Origin: Streptomyces cellulosae
GTDB lineage: Bacteria; Actinomycetota; Actinomycetes; Streptomycetales; Streptomycetaceae
DNA length: 48,803 nucleotides
Assembly: GCF_000721105.1 (NCBI RefSeq)
Contig: NZ_JOEV01000052.1
Coordinates: 1-48,803 of the forward strand
Direction: 5' to 3'
Shown: positions 38,624 through 45,103 of the stretch, in pieces
Layout: each line of letters opens with the position of its first letter
Position numbering within the stretch: the stretch's first letter is position 1
Notes under the pieces: model-generated
The model's input: the letters and a program-made list of their open reading frames with translations, nothing else
Databases searched by the model: none
Told to the model about the DNA's origin: nothing
Position numbers and translations under genes: made by a program

Positions 38624-39442
38624 TCAGCGTCCGGTCGCCGATGAGTCCCGCCGGACTTCCACTCCCTTGTCGCTCTGCGGGCGCCGGGTGAGCACGAGCG
38701 GGCCGGTCTCGGTGATGGCGACCGTGTGCTCGGAATGGGCGGTGCGCGAGCCGTCGGCCGAGCGGATCGTCCAGCCGTCCGGGTCGTAGACGATCTTGTT
38801 GGTGCCGGCGGCGAACCAGGGCTCGATCGCGATCGTCAGGCCGGGGCGCAGCTTCCAACCACGGCCGGGGCGACCGTCGTTGGGGATGTGCAGGTCCTCG
38901 TGCATCGTGCGGCCGATGCCGTGACCGCCGAACTCCAGGTTGACCGGGTAGCCGTACTCGGCGGCGACCGCTCCGATGGTCGCCGAGATGTCCCCGAGCC
39001 TGTTGCCCGGCTGGGCGACCTCGATCGCGGCTTCCAGGGCGACCTCGGTGGCCTCGATCAGCCGCAGGTCCTCCTCGGCCGGCGTGCCGACGACGACGGA
39101 GTGGGCCGAGTCCGCGGCCCAGCCGTCGATGGTCACCGCCATATCCATGCTCAGCAGGTCGCCGTCGCGCAGCTTGTAGCTGTGCGGCAATCCGTGCAGC
39201 ACGGCGTCATTGACCGAGAGGCACACCACGTTACGGAACGGGCCCTTGCCGAACGAGGGTTCGTAGTCCCAATAGCAGGACTCCGCGCCGCGCTCCTTGA
39301 TCCGGCGGCGAGCGTGATGCTCCAGATCCAGCAGGTTGACCCCCACGGCGGCGAGGTCGGCGAGCTCAGCCAGCACCTCGCCGACGAACTGTCCGGTGAC
39401 GTGCATGCGCTCGATGTCTTCGGGAGATTTGTGCTCGATCAC
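38624..39442 (-). CDS. map: Type I methionine aminopeptidase
   Basis: A 272-residue metalloprotease removing N-terminal methionine from new proteins. The fold is complete: GKGPFRNVVCLSVNDAVLHG with His near 84, the two metal-binding aspartates of DLLSMDMAVTIDGWAADSAH, the histidine of GGHGIGRTMHED, the glutamate of LTIAIEPWF and the one of SEHTVAIT. The SxNDAVLHG variant (often NEVVCHGIP) suggests a second, non-essential MetAP. GTG 39442 has GAGGATCG upstream. The gene is divergent from the small XRE gene, and their shared region has AT-rich repeats. Confidence 0.92.
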   Translation of the reverse strand: MIEHKSPEDIERMHVTGQFVGEVLAELADLAAVGVNLLDLEHHARRRIKERGAESCYWDYEPSFGKGPFRNVVCLSVNDAVLHGLPHSYKLRDGDLLSMDMAVTIDGWAADSAHSVVVGTPAEEDLRLIEATEVALEAAIEVAQPGNRLGDISATIGAVAAEYGYPVNLEFGGHGIGRTMHEDLHIPNDGRPGRGWKLRPGLTIAIEPWFAAGTNKIVYDPDGWTIRSADGSRTAHSEHTVAITETGPLVLTRRPQSDKGVEVRRDSSATGR

Positions 39443-39473
39443 TGCGATCCTCGATTCCCCGGGGCGACCGACA

Positions 39474-39505
39474 GGTATATTTATACCAGGTACTTTTATA
39501 CCAGG
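39474..39505. promoter_or_regulatory. AT-rich operator-like repeats between map and the XRE gene
   Basis: GGTATA-TT-TATACC (39475-39488) is a perfect inverted repeat, and a second TTTATACCAGG (39495-39505) repeats the TTTATACCAGG at 39480-39490 with a 15-base spacing. In otherwise very GC-rich DNA this AT-rich cluster lies within the promoter of both divergent genes and is a likely binding site for the XRE protein. On the minus strand it also supplies TATAAA-like -10 candidates for map. Confidence 0.6.
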
Positions 39506-39534
39506 GAGTGGTTGCCGCCGGACACCTGCGGCCC

Positions 39535-39540
39535 TAGCAT
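39535..39540 (+). promoter_or_regulatory. Leaderless -10 element of the XRE gene
   Basis: TAGCAT ends 6 bases before ATG 39547 and no ribosome binding site is present. Confidence 0.5.
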
Positions 39541-39546
39541 GTGCGC

Positions 39547-39816
39547 ATGGTTCGCCATCCGCTCGCCCCCGAACAGATCGAGGCGGGCCGACGCCTCGGG
39601 GCCGCGTTGCGCTCCGCCCGGGCCGGACGCAGTCCCGTCGAAGTGGCCTTGGCGGCAGAGATCTCGCCGGAGACCCTCCGCAAGATCGAGACCGGCCGGC
39701 TGCCGACGCCCGCGTTCGGCACCGTCGTCCGGCTCAGCGAGGTACTCGGCGTACCCCTGTCCGAACTCGCCAGAGTCTGGCGCACCGATCCCGCCGCCCT
39801 GAGCCAGGCCTCCTAG
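39547..39816 (+). CDS. Small XRE-family DNA-binding protein
   Basis: An 89-residue protein made almost only of a helix-turn-helix domain of the Cro/CI type: AGRRLGAALRSARAGRSPVE, then VALAAEISPETLRKIETGRL (recognition region) and AFGTVVRLSEVLGVPLSELA. It has no ligand-binding domain. ATG 39547 is favoured over GTG 39541 because of the -10 spacing. It probably binds the repeats upstream and controls itself and map (inference). Confidence 0.88.
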   Translation: MVRHPLAPEQIEAGRRLGAALRSARAGRSPVEVALAAEISPETLRKIETGRLPTPAFGTVVRLSEVLGVPLSELARVWRTDPAALSQAS

Positions 39817-39924
39817 CGACAGTCACTCGCGGTGCCGCGCCGTCGTCGACGGCCCGCACCCGCCATGGGCGCAGGACGGGCGCATACTCCAGCGAAGGGT
39901 GAGGACCACTGGCTGGGGAGTCCT

Positions 39925-39930
39925 TAGGGT
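39925..39930 (+). promoter_or_regulatory. Leaderless -10 element of the ThuA gene
   Basis: TAGGGT ends 6 bases before ATG 39937. Confidence 0.5.
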
Positions 39931-39936
39931 CGTGCC

Positions 39937-40584
39937 ATGACCCCTCGACTCCTCGTCCACACCCGCACCGCCGCCTACCGGCACGACTCCATCCCGGCCG
40001 CGATCACCGCCGTACGCACACTCGGCGCCTTCGAGGTGGAGGCGACGGAGGACCCGGCGGCTCTCGAAGCGCCCCTCGACGGCTACGCGGCGGTGGTCTT
40101 CCTCTCGACCAGCGGCGAGGTGCTCACCCCGGCCGGGCGGGAGCGGCTGGCGGCGTATGTGGAGTCGGGCGGCGGATTCGTGGGGGTGCACGCGGCGGCC
40201 TGCACGGAGTACGAGTGGCCGTACTACGGCGAGTTGCTGGGCGCCCGGTTCGCCCGGCACCCCGCGTACCAGCCCGGAAAGGTGACCGTCGAGGACCGTG
40301 ACCATCCGGCCACCCGACACCTGCCCGCTGTCTGGGAGTTCACGGACGAGTGGTACGACTTCCGCACCAACCCGCGAGGCACGGTACGGGTGTTGGCGAG
40401 CGCCGACGAGTCGTCGTACGAGGGCGGAGGCATGGGCGCCGACCACCCGCTGGTCTGGTGCCGTGAACAGGGCGCGGGCCGCGTCTTCTACACCTCCCTC
40501 GGTCACGCCGCCGAGGCGTACGAGGACCCCGGTTTCCGGGCCCACCTGCTGGGCGGGATCCGGTGGGCGACGGGGCTCGCCTGA
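39937..40584 (+). CDS. ThuA-like domain protein
   Basis: A 215-residue protein of the ThuA-like (class I glutamine amidotransferase-like) family. The motifs are VHTRTAAYRHDSIPAAITAV, then YAAVVFLSTSGEVLTPAGRE, GGGFVGVHAAACTEYEWPYY, HPATRHLPAVWEFTDEWYDF, and GRVFYTSLGHAAEAYEDPGF near the end. Family members are linked to sugar utilisation such as trehalose, but no sugar operon lies next to it and the enzyme activity is unproved. It has no signal peptide and is a lone gene. Confidence 0.9.
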   Translation: MTPRLLVHTRTAAYRHDSIPAAITAVRTLGAFEVEATEDPAALEAPLDGYAAVVFLSTSGEVLTPAGRERLAAYVESGGGFVGVHAAACTEYEWPYYGELLGARFARHPAYQPGKVTVEDRDHPATRHLPAVWEFTDEWYDFRTNPRGTVRVLASADESSYEGGGMGADHPLVWCREQGAGRVFYTSLGHAAEAYEDPGFRAHLLGGIRWATGLA

Positions 40585-40680
40585 TCCCCACTGCCTCGCT
40601 GTCTCAGTCGGCACGGACCGCCGCGGCGCCATGACGTACGGAATGCCGTCGAAGGCGCGACAGCCCGATTCCGGTCGAGG

Positions 40681-40836
40681 TCACCAGGGAATGACGCAGT
40701 CGTCCTCGAAGAACGAACCGGTCGGGCCGCCGTCGGGCAGCGTGGCGAGCCGGATCGCCGTGGCCGCGCCCTGCTCTGGAGTGCGGGGCGCTTGGAAGCC
40801 GGTGAAGTCGGTCGCGACCAGGCCCGGGCAGGTGAG
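40681..40836 (-). pseudogene. C-terminal remnant of a short-chain dehydrogenase
   Basis: The minus-strand frame ends CPGLVATDFTGFQAPRTPEQ, then GAATAIRLATLPDGGPTGSF, then FEDDCVIPW and a stop. The CPGxVxTD motif, the GA rich helix and the PTGxFF/xxxPW end are those of classical short-chain dehydrogenases near the C-terminus. The catalytic YxxxK and Rossmann portions are missing upstream, where the frame has no homology. Confidence 0.65.
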
Positions 40837-40985
40837 GGCCGCGCAGCCCTCGACGCGACCACCGCTGCCGCTCGCCGGACCCGTCGCGCCGGCGGCGCCG
40901 ACAGTCCGGGCGGCCGCGGCAACCGCCTGGTGCTGGCAGTGAAGGCCGCCGCGTCTCACGAACTGCTGCACAAGCTCCTCGACGC

Positions 40986-41226
40986 CTACGTGGCCGCCCA
41001 GGCGTACGTGAACGACACGTGACTCCCGCCGGTCCGCAGCGCTTCGACGGTGCAGGTGCCGTGGGCCAGACGTCGGCCGGCCGCGCTGACGTTGCGTTCG
41101 ACGCTGCGCCGCGGCGGATCGGCCCTGACGACCTCGATGGTGACCTCGGTCTTCGTGCCGCCGCGTGCGGCGGTGACCGTGGCGCCGGCTCCGACGCCGC
41201 GGGCGGGGCCGCTGTAGCGCCAGCCG
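40986..41226 (-). pseudogene. Remnant of an SRPBCC (polyketide cyclase/dehydrase) protein
   Basis: The minus-strand frame reads GWRYSGPARGVGAGATVTAA, then RGGTKTEVTIEVVRADPPRR, SVERNVSAAGRRLAHGTCTV and GGSHVSFTYAWAAT before a stop. This matches the middle of SRPBCC family proteins, which are about 150 residues long. The N-terminal third is missing and the frame stops before the final helix, so the protein is truncated on both sides. The promoter of the MarR gene occupies the place where its start would be. Confidence 0.6.
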
Positions 41227-41244
41227 GTCAGTCTCTTCTGGATA

Positions 41245-41273
41245 ATCCGTCTCGGATCGAATTGCTCTACGCT
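41245..41273 (+). promoter_or_regulatory. MarR promoter with inverted repeat
   Basis: ATCCG-TCT-CGGAT (41245-41257) lies 10 bases upstream of a TACGCT -10 (41268-41273), which ends 7 bases before ATG 41281. The repeat spans the -35 area and is a candidate MarR autoregulation site. Confidence 0.5.
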
Positions 41274-41280
41274 GGCGGGC

Positions 41281-41766
41281 ATGACCGCCATGACGCCCGT
41301 GCGCACCGAACCGGACCTGTCGTTCCTCCTCGACCACACCAGTCACGTCCTGCGGAGCAAGATGTCCGCCGCCCTCGCCGAGATCGGCCTGACCGCCCGG
41401 ATGCACTGCGTGCTCGTCCATGCCCTGGAGGAGGAGCGCACCCAGATCCAGCTCGCCGAGATCGGCGACATGGACAAGACCACGATGGTGGTGACGGTGG
41501 ACGCCTTGGAGAAGGCGGGCCTGGCCGAGCGTCGCCCTTCCCGTACCGATCGGAGGGCCCGGATCATCGCCGTCACCGACGAGGGCGCCCGCGTCGCCGG
41601 GCGGAGCCAGGAGATCGTCGACCGCGTGCACCGCGACGCCCTGGCCACGCTTCCCGGCGGCGACAGGGAAGCCCTGCTGCGCGCCCTGAAGTGCTTGGTC
41701 GGCGACGCCCTGGCGAACCCTGTCGAGGCCCCGCGCGCCGCCCGCCGGGCGCGCCAGTCCCGCTGA
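41281..41766 (+). CDS. MarR-family transcriptional regulator
   Basis: A 161-residue winged-helix protein. Helices DLSFLLDHTSHVLRSKMSAA and IGLTARMHCVLVHALEEERT, the recognition region IQLAEIGDMDKTTMVVTVDA LEKAGL (split here only for length) and the wing SRTDRRARIIAVTDEGARVA are all typical of MarR. It precedes a DHA2 exporter and a PPOX-fold protein in the same direction with a 98-base gap, the classic MarR-efflux arrangement, so it probably represses the exporter and is released by the exporter's substrate (inference). The mRNA seems leaderless. Confidence 0.92.
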   Translation: MTAMTPVRTEPDLSFLLDHTSHVLRSKMSAALAEIGLTARMHCVLVHALEEERTQIQLAEIGDMDKTTMVVTVDALEKAGLAERRPSRTDRRARIIAVTDEGARVAGRSQEIVDRVHRDALATLPGGDREALLRALKCLVGDALANPVEAPRAARRARQSR

Positions 41767-41828
41767 GGGAGAAGTGCGGTCAAAAGAAAGACCGAAAGAA
41801 ACCGTCTACAACAAAACTATCTGCTACG

Positions 41829-41861
41829 GTCTCTCCTGTTGCCCCAACTGACAGGAGAGAC
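41829..41861 (+). promoter_or_regulatory. Perfect inverted repeat covering the ribosome site of the exporter gene
   Basis: GTCTCTCCTGT (41829-41839) and ACAGGAGAGAC (41851-41861) are perfect 11-bp arms around an 11-base centre. The right arm contains the Shine-Dalgarno sequence AGGAGAG of ATG 41865, and a -10-like TACGGT (41825-41830) overlaps the left arm. It is either a MarR operator over the transcription start or, if transcription starts further upstream, an RNA stem hiding the ribosome site. Confidence 0.65.
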
Positions 41862-41864
41862 TGC

Positions 41865-43358
41865 ATGTTTGCCGCATCCGGCTCCGCACCATCGCCCGCT
41901 TCTCCCGCCGCCCCGCGTTCCCGCCGGCTCGCTCTCGGAGTCATCGCCGCCGGAACGTTGATGATCATCCTGGACGGCTCCATCGTCACCGTGGCGATGC
42001 CGGCCATACAGAACGACCTGGGATTCACCCCCACCGGCCTCAGCTGGGTCGTCAACGCCTACCTCATCGCATTCGGCAGCCTGCTCCTGCTGGCCGGCCG
42101 GTTCGGCGACCTGATCGGCCGCAGGCGCATGTTCCTGGCCGGCACCGCCGTCTTCACCGCCGCCTCGCTGCTGGCCGGCGTGGCCACCTCGCCCGTCGCA
42201 CTGATCGTCGCCCGCTTCCTCCAGGGCATCGGCAGCGCGATGGCCTCCGCCGTCAGCCTGGGAATCCTGGTGACGCTGTTCACCGAGCCCAGGGAACGCG
42301 CCAGGGCCATCGCCGTCTTCAGCTTCACCGGCGCGGCGGGCGCGTCCATCGGCCAGGTCCTCGGCGGTGTACTCACCGACGCCCTCAACTGGCACTGGAT
42401 CTTCTTCATCAACCTGCCCATCGGCATCGCCGTTCTCGCGATCGCCGCACGGGTCCTGCCCGGTGACGCCGATCCGGGCCGCAAGGGGGGCGCGGACGTA
42501 TGCGGCGCGGTTCTGGTCACCGCCGGTCTGATGCTCGGCATCTACACCGTTGTCAAGATCGAGGAGTACGGCTGGACCTCGGGGCGCACCCTGGGCTTCG
42601 GCGCCCTCGCCGCCGTACTGCTCGCCGCGTTCCTCGTCCGTCAGGCCACCGCGGAGAACCCCCTGATGCGGCTGCGGATCTTCCGGTCCCGCAGCGTCTC
42701 CGGCGCCAACCTGGTCCAGATCCTGATGGTCGCCGCGCTCTTCTCCTTCCAGGTCCTCGTCGCCCTGTACCTCCAGAAGGTGCTCGGATACGGCGCCGCC
42801 GAGACCGGCCTCGCGATGCTCCCGGCAGCCGCCGTCATCGGTGCCGTCTCCCTGGGCGTCTCCGCCCGTCTCAACGCCCGCTTCGGCGAGCGCAACGTCC
42901 TGCTGGCGGGCATCGTGCTCCTCATCGGCGTGCTCAGCCTCCTCACCCGCATCCCCGTACAGGCCAGTTACGCCGTCGACCTCCTCCCGGTCATGCTGCT
43001 CGCCGCCGGTTTCGGCCTCGCGCTGCCGGCGCTGACCACACTCGCCATGTCCGGGGCGAACGAGGAGGACGCCGGTCTCGCGTCCGGCCTGTTCAACACC
43101 ACCCAGCAGATCGGCATGGCCCTGGGCGTCGCGGTCCTGTCCACCCTGGCCGCCTCCCGCACCAAGAGCCTCGAGGCGGGCGGCCGGACGACGGCCGAGG
43201 CGCTGACCGGCGGATACCGACTCGCCTTCGCGGTGGGCGCGGGGCTCCTGGTCGTGGCCTTCGCCGTTGCTTTCACGATGCTGCGCCGCCCCGAGCGCCG
43301 GCCCGCCGAGAGGCCGGCCGCCGCCCCGCAGGCTCCCGCTCCCACCGCAGCCGTCTGA
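41865..43358 (+). CDS. DHA2-family (14-helix) MFS drug exporter
   Basis: A 497-residue inner-membrane exporter. LGVIAAGTLMIILDGSIVTV then AMPAIQNDLGF is the first-helix motif of DHA2 transporters (usually LDxTIVNVALPxI). LLLAGRFGDLIGRRRMFLAG is motif A, and IGSAMASAVSLGILVTLFTE is in the expected place, as is the antiporter-type motif C (GAAGASIGQVLGGVL). About 14 helices are predicted. The start is ATG 41865 with AGGAGAG ahead; the earlier in-frame 41019 is an artefact running through the MarR region. It is probably controlled by the upstream MarR protein. Its substrate is unknown. Confidence 0.92.
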   Translation: MFAASGSAPSPASPAAPRSRRLALGVIAAGTLMIILDGSIVTVAMPAIQNDLGFTPTGLSWVVNAYLIAFGSLLLLAGRFGDLIGRRRMFLAGTAVFTAASLLAGVATSPVALIVARFLQGIGSAMASAVSLGILVTLFTEPRERARAIAVFSFTGAAGASIGQVLGGVLTDALNWHWIFFINLPIGIAVLAIAARVLPGDADPGRKGGADVCGAVLVTAGLMLGIYTVVKIEEYGWTSGRTLGFGALAAVLLAAFLVRQATAENPLMRLRIFRSRSVSGANLVQILMVAALFSFQVLVALYLQKVLGYGAAETGLAMLPAAAVIGAVSLGVSARLNARFGERNVLLAGIVLLIGVLSLLTRIPVQASYAVDLLPVMLLAAGFGLALPALTTLAMSGANEEDAGLASGLFNTTQQIGMALGVAVLSTLAASRTKSLEAGGRTTAEALTGGYRLAFAVGAGLLVVAFAVAFTMLRRPERRPAERPAAAPQAPAPTAAV

Positions 43359-43408
43359 CCCGCCCTCTCACCCCGAACCCCGCCCCGGCCATGGAAAGGC
43401 TGATCCCC

Positions 43409-43873
43409 ATGAGCGAGAGCACCGCCACCGGAACCGGCACCGAAACCACCACCGGCACCGCCACCGAAACCACCAAGAACGACGGCCCCGCCCCCCGGGT
43501 GCTCACCGACCAGGAGCTCGCCGAACTGCTGCGCCGGCAGCAGTTCGGTGTACTCGCGAGCGTCAGGAGCACCGGGCACCCGCACCTGTCGACCGTCCTC
43601 TACGACTGGAACGCCGACGAGCGCGTACTGCGCGTCTCCTCCACCGCCGATCGCCTCAAGGTCCGCCAGCTCCGCCGCGACCCGCACATCTCACTGCACG
43701 TCAGCGGTCCGGACGTCTGGTCGTTCGCCGTGGCGGAGGGTGAGGCGGAGATAGTGGACCCGGCCGACGGTGCGGCCCCCGGCGAACAGCCGCTGCCCGA
43801 CCGGCGCGTGGTGATCCTCGTCCGGGTGTCCCGTCTGTACGGGACCGCCCTGGACATCCCCTCCCAGGACTGA
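43409..43873 (+). CDS. PPOX-class flavin/F420-dependent protein
   Basis: A 154-residue protein with a Thr-rich, low-complexity N-terminus (about 1-25, TGTGTETTTGTATETT), then the pyridoxamine-5'-phosphate-oxidase-like split barrel: LAELLRRQQFGVLASVRSTG, HPHLSTVLYDWNADERVLRV, STADRLKVRQLRRDPHISLH, and VWSFAVAEGEAEIVDPADG. The pattern matches small PPOX-class proteins of actinomycetes that often bind F420 or FMN. GGAAAGG precedes ATG 43409. It lies 50 bases after the exporter and probably shares its transcript, so it may modify the compound that the exporter removes (inference). Confidence 0.85.
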   Translation: MSESTATGTGTETTTGTATETTKNDGPAPRVLTDQELAELLRRQQFGVLASVRSTGHPHLSTVLYDWNADERVLRVSSTADRLKVRQLRRDPHISLHVSGPDVWSFAVAEGEAEIVDPADGAAPGEQPLPDRRVVILVRVSRLYGTALDIPSQD

Positions 43874-44009
43874 GGCATGCGAAGGCCCGTCGGCCCGCCG
43901 TCGACGCACCCCACCCGGTCGTGCTCGTGCGCGCCGCAGCCATCTTCAAACGCGGAGTCCTCGTCGAACGCGAGCAGCGCCGCGGTCGGCAGTCAGAACC
44001 GTCAGACCG

Positions 44010-44951
44010 TCAGAACAGCTGCCACGGGCGCAGCTTGTCGGGGTTGCGCACCGCCCAGATGTGCTTGATCCGCTCGTCGTCGGCGAGCTCGAACGCGAAC
44101 ACCGTCTCGATCTGCCCCCCGGCCTCGACCACCAGGCCCGGCAGTCCGTTGACCGAGCGTTCGAGGACGGTCCGCGGCGGCGCGAGCCGCGCGATCATCA
44201 GGTAGAAGCGCGCGATCTGCTCGGCGCCCTCGACCGGCAGCAGGCGGGCGATGGCGCGGCCTCCGCCGTCGGCGATCGCGGTGGCGTCCGGGTCGAGCAG
44301 GCCGACCAGGGCCTCGATGTCCTGCGCTTCCCAGGCTGCCTTGAACCGCCGGACCACGCTCGCCTGCCGGGCCGCGTTCGGGCTCGCCTCGGCCCGCGCG
44401 GCGGTGCGGCGGCGGGCCGAGGACGCCAGCTGGCGGCACGCCGCCGGGCTGCGGCCGACGATCTCCGCCACCTCGGCGAACGGGTAGCGGAAGACGTCGT
44501 GCAGCACGAACACGACGCGTTCGGCCGGGGTCATCGACTCGAACACGACCAGGAAGGCCATGGTCACCGACTCGTCGAGGGTGATCCGGTCCGCCGGGTC
44601 CACGCCGGCGCCGCCCGCCGCCCCGGCGATCCACTCGGCCGGGTCGGGCAGCGGCTCCGGGATCCATTCGCCGACGTACCTCTCCCGCCGGGCGCGCGCC
44701 GAGCCGAGCAGGTTCAGACAGACGCGGCCGGCCACCTTCGTCAGCCAGGCTCCCGGGGACTCGATGGCCTCCTGCTCCGCCCGGGACATCGCGTACCAGC
44801 GGGTGTAGGTCTCCTGGACGACGTCTTCCGCGTCCGCCAGGGACCCGAGCAGCCGGTAGGCGAGATTGAGCAACTGCCGCCGCTCGCCCATGACCGCGCT
44901 CAGGCCCCGGTCCCGCCGCTCGTCTGCCGCCTGCTCGTACGGGGTGGTCAT
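44010..44951 (-). CDS. ECF41-group RNA polymerase sigma factor (SigJ-like)
   Basis: A 313-residue sigma factor. Region 2 is LLNLAYRLLGSLADAEDVVQ, then ETYTRWYAM, and the region 4 helix-turn-helix is YPFAEVAEIVGRSPAACRQL. The C-terminal 115 residues are a SnoaL-like domain. The ECF41 hallmarks that I know are all present: WIPEP after region 2 (usual WLPEP), DGGGR in ATAIADGGGRAIA, and NPDKL near the end (VRNPDKLRPW). In this group the SnoaL tail regulates activity without a separate anti-sigma factor. GGGAGAG precedes ATG 44951. It is divergent from a SnoaL-LUD fusion gene, its probable target. Confidence 0.93.
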   Translation of the reverse strand: MTTPYEQAADERRDRGLSAVMGERRQLLNLAYRLLGSLADAEDVVQETYTRWYAMSRAEQEAIESPGAWLTKVAGRVCLNLLGSARARRERYVGEWIPEPLPDPAEWIAGAAGGAGVDPADRITLDESVTMAFLVVFESMTPAERVVFVLHDVFRYPFAEVAEIVGRSPAACRQLASSARRRTAARAEASPNAARQASVVRRFKAAWEAQDIEALVGLLDPDATAIADGGGRAIARLLPVEGAEQIARFYLMIARLAPPRTVLERSVNGLPGLVVEAGGQIETVFAFELADDERIKHIWAVRNPDKLRPWQLF

Positions 44952-44991
44952 ACGCTCTCCCGGCTTCGTCGTTCACCTGCTCTCTCCAGTA

Positions 44992-45058
44992 CGACAAAAC
45001 AGAGCGGCGGAATGTGAGGCCGGCGCCCCACCTCACATTCGGCGGGGCTGCGTTGTCG
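44992..45058. promoter_or_regulatory. Mirror-image ECF41-type promoters between sigma gene and SnoaL-LUD gene
   Basis: On the plus strand CCTCACATTC (45031-45040), 12 bases, then TTGTCG (45053-45058). On the minus strand the same CCTCACATTC (45019 down to 45010), 12 bases, then TTGTCG (44997 down to 44992). The two copies agree at many further positions. The layout suits -35 and -10 elements read by one sigma factor; ECF41 promoters as I recall them have a TGTCACA -35 and a CGTC -10. The two copies also form a 10-bp inverted repeat, GAATGTGAGG/CCTCACATTC. Confidence 0.75.
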
Positions 45059-45103
45059 GACAGGTGAAGACGATGCCACCATCCACAGGACAGGAAGCCC
45101 ATC

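Larger units (their letters stand above)
40585..41280. other. Gap of decayed genes upstream of the MarR gene
   Basis: No intact gene is supported in this 696-base region. It contains the SDR remnant at 40681-40836 and the SRPBCC remnant at 40986-41226, both on the minus strand, and the MarR promoter at its right edge. The plus-strand frames in it lack any homology that I can see. 40585-40680 and 40837-40985 hold nothing recognisable. Confidence 0.55.

Noticed and set aside
41019..41864. N-terminal extension of the DHA2 exporter
   Set aside because: It would read through the MarR gene in another frame; the exporter has its own ribosome site and a standard first helix at 41865.
43921..44009. 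NUDIX-like start (VLVRAAAIFKRGVLVE)
   Set aside because: Only about 20 residues look suggestive and no NUDIX box follows; the gap is too short for a gene.
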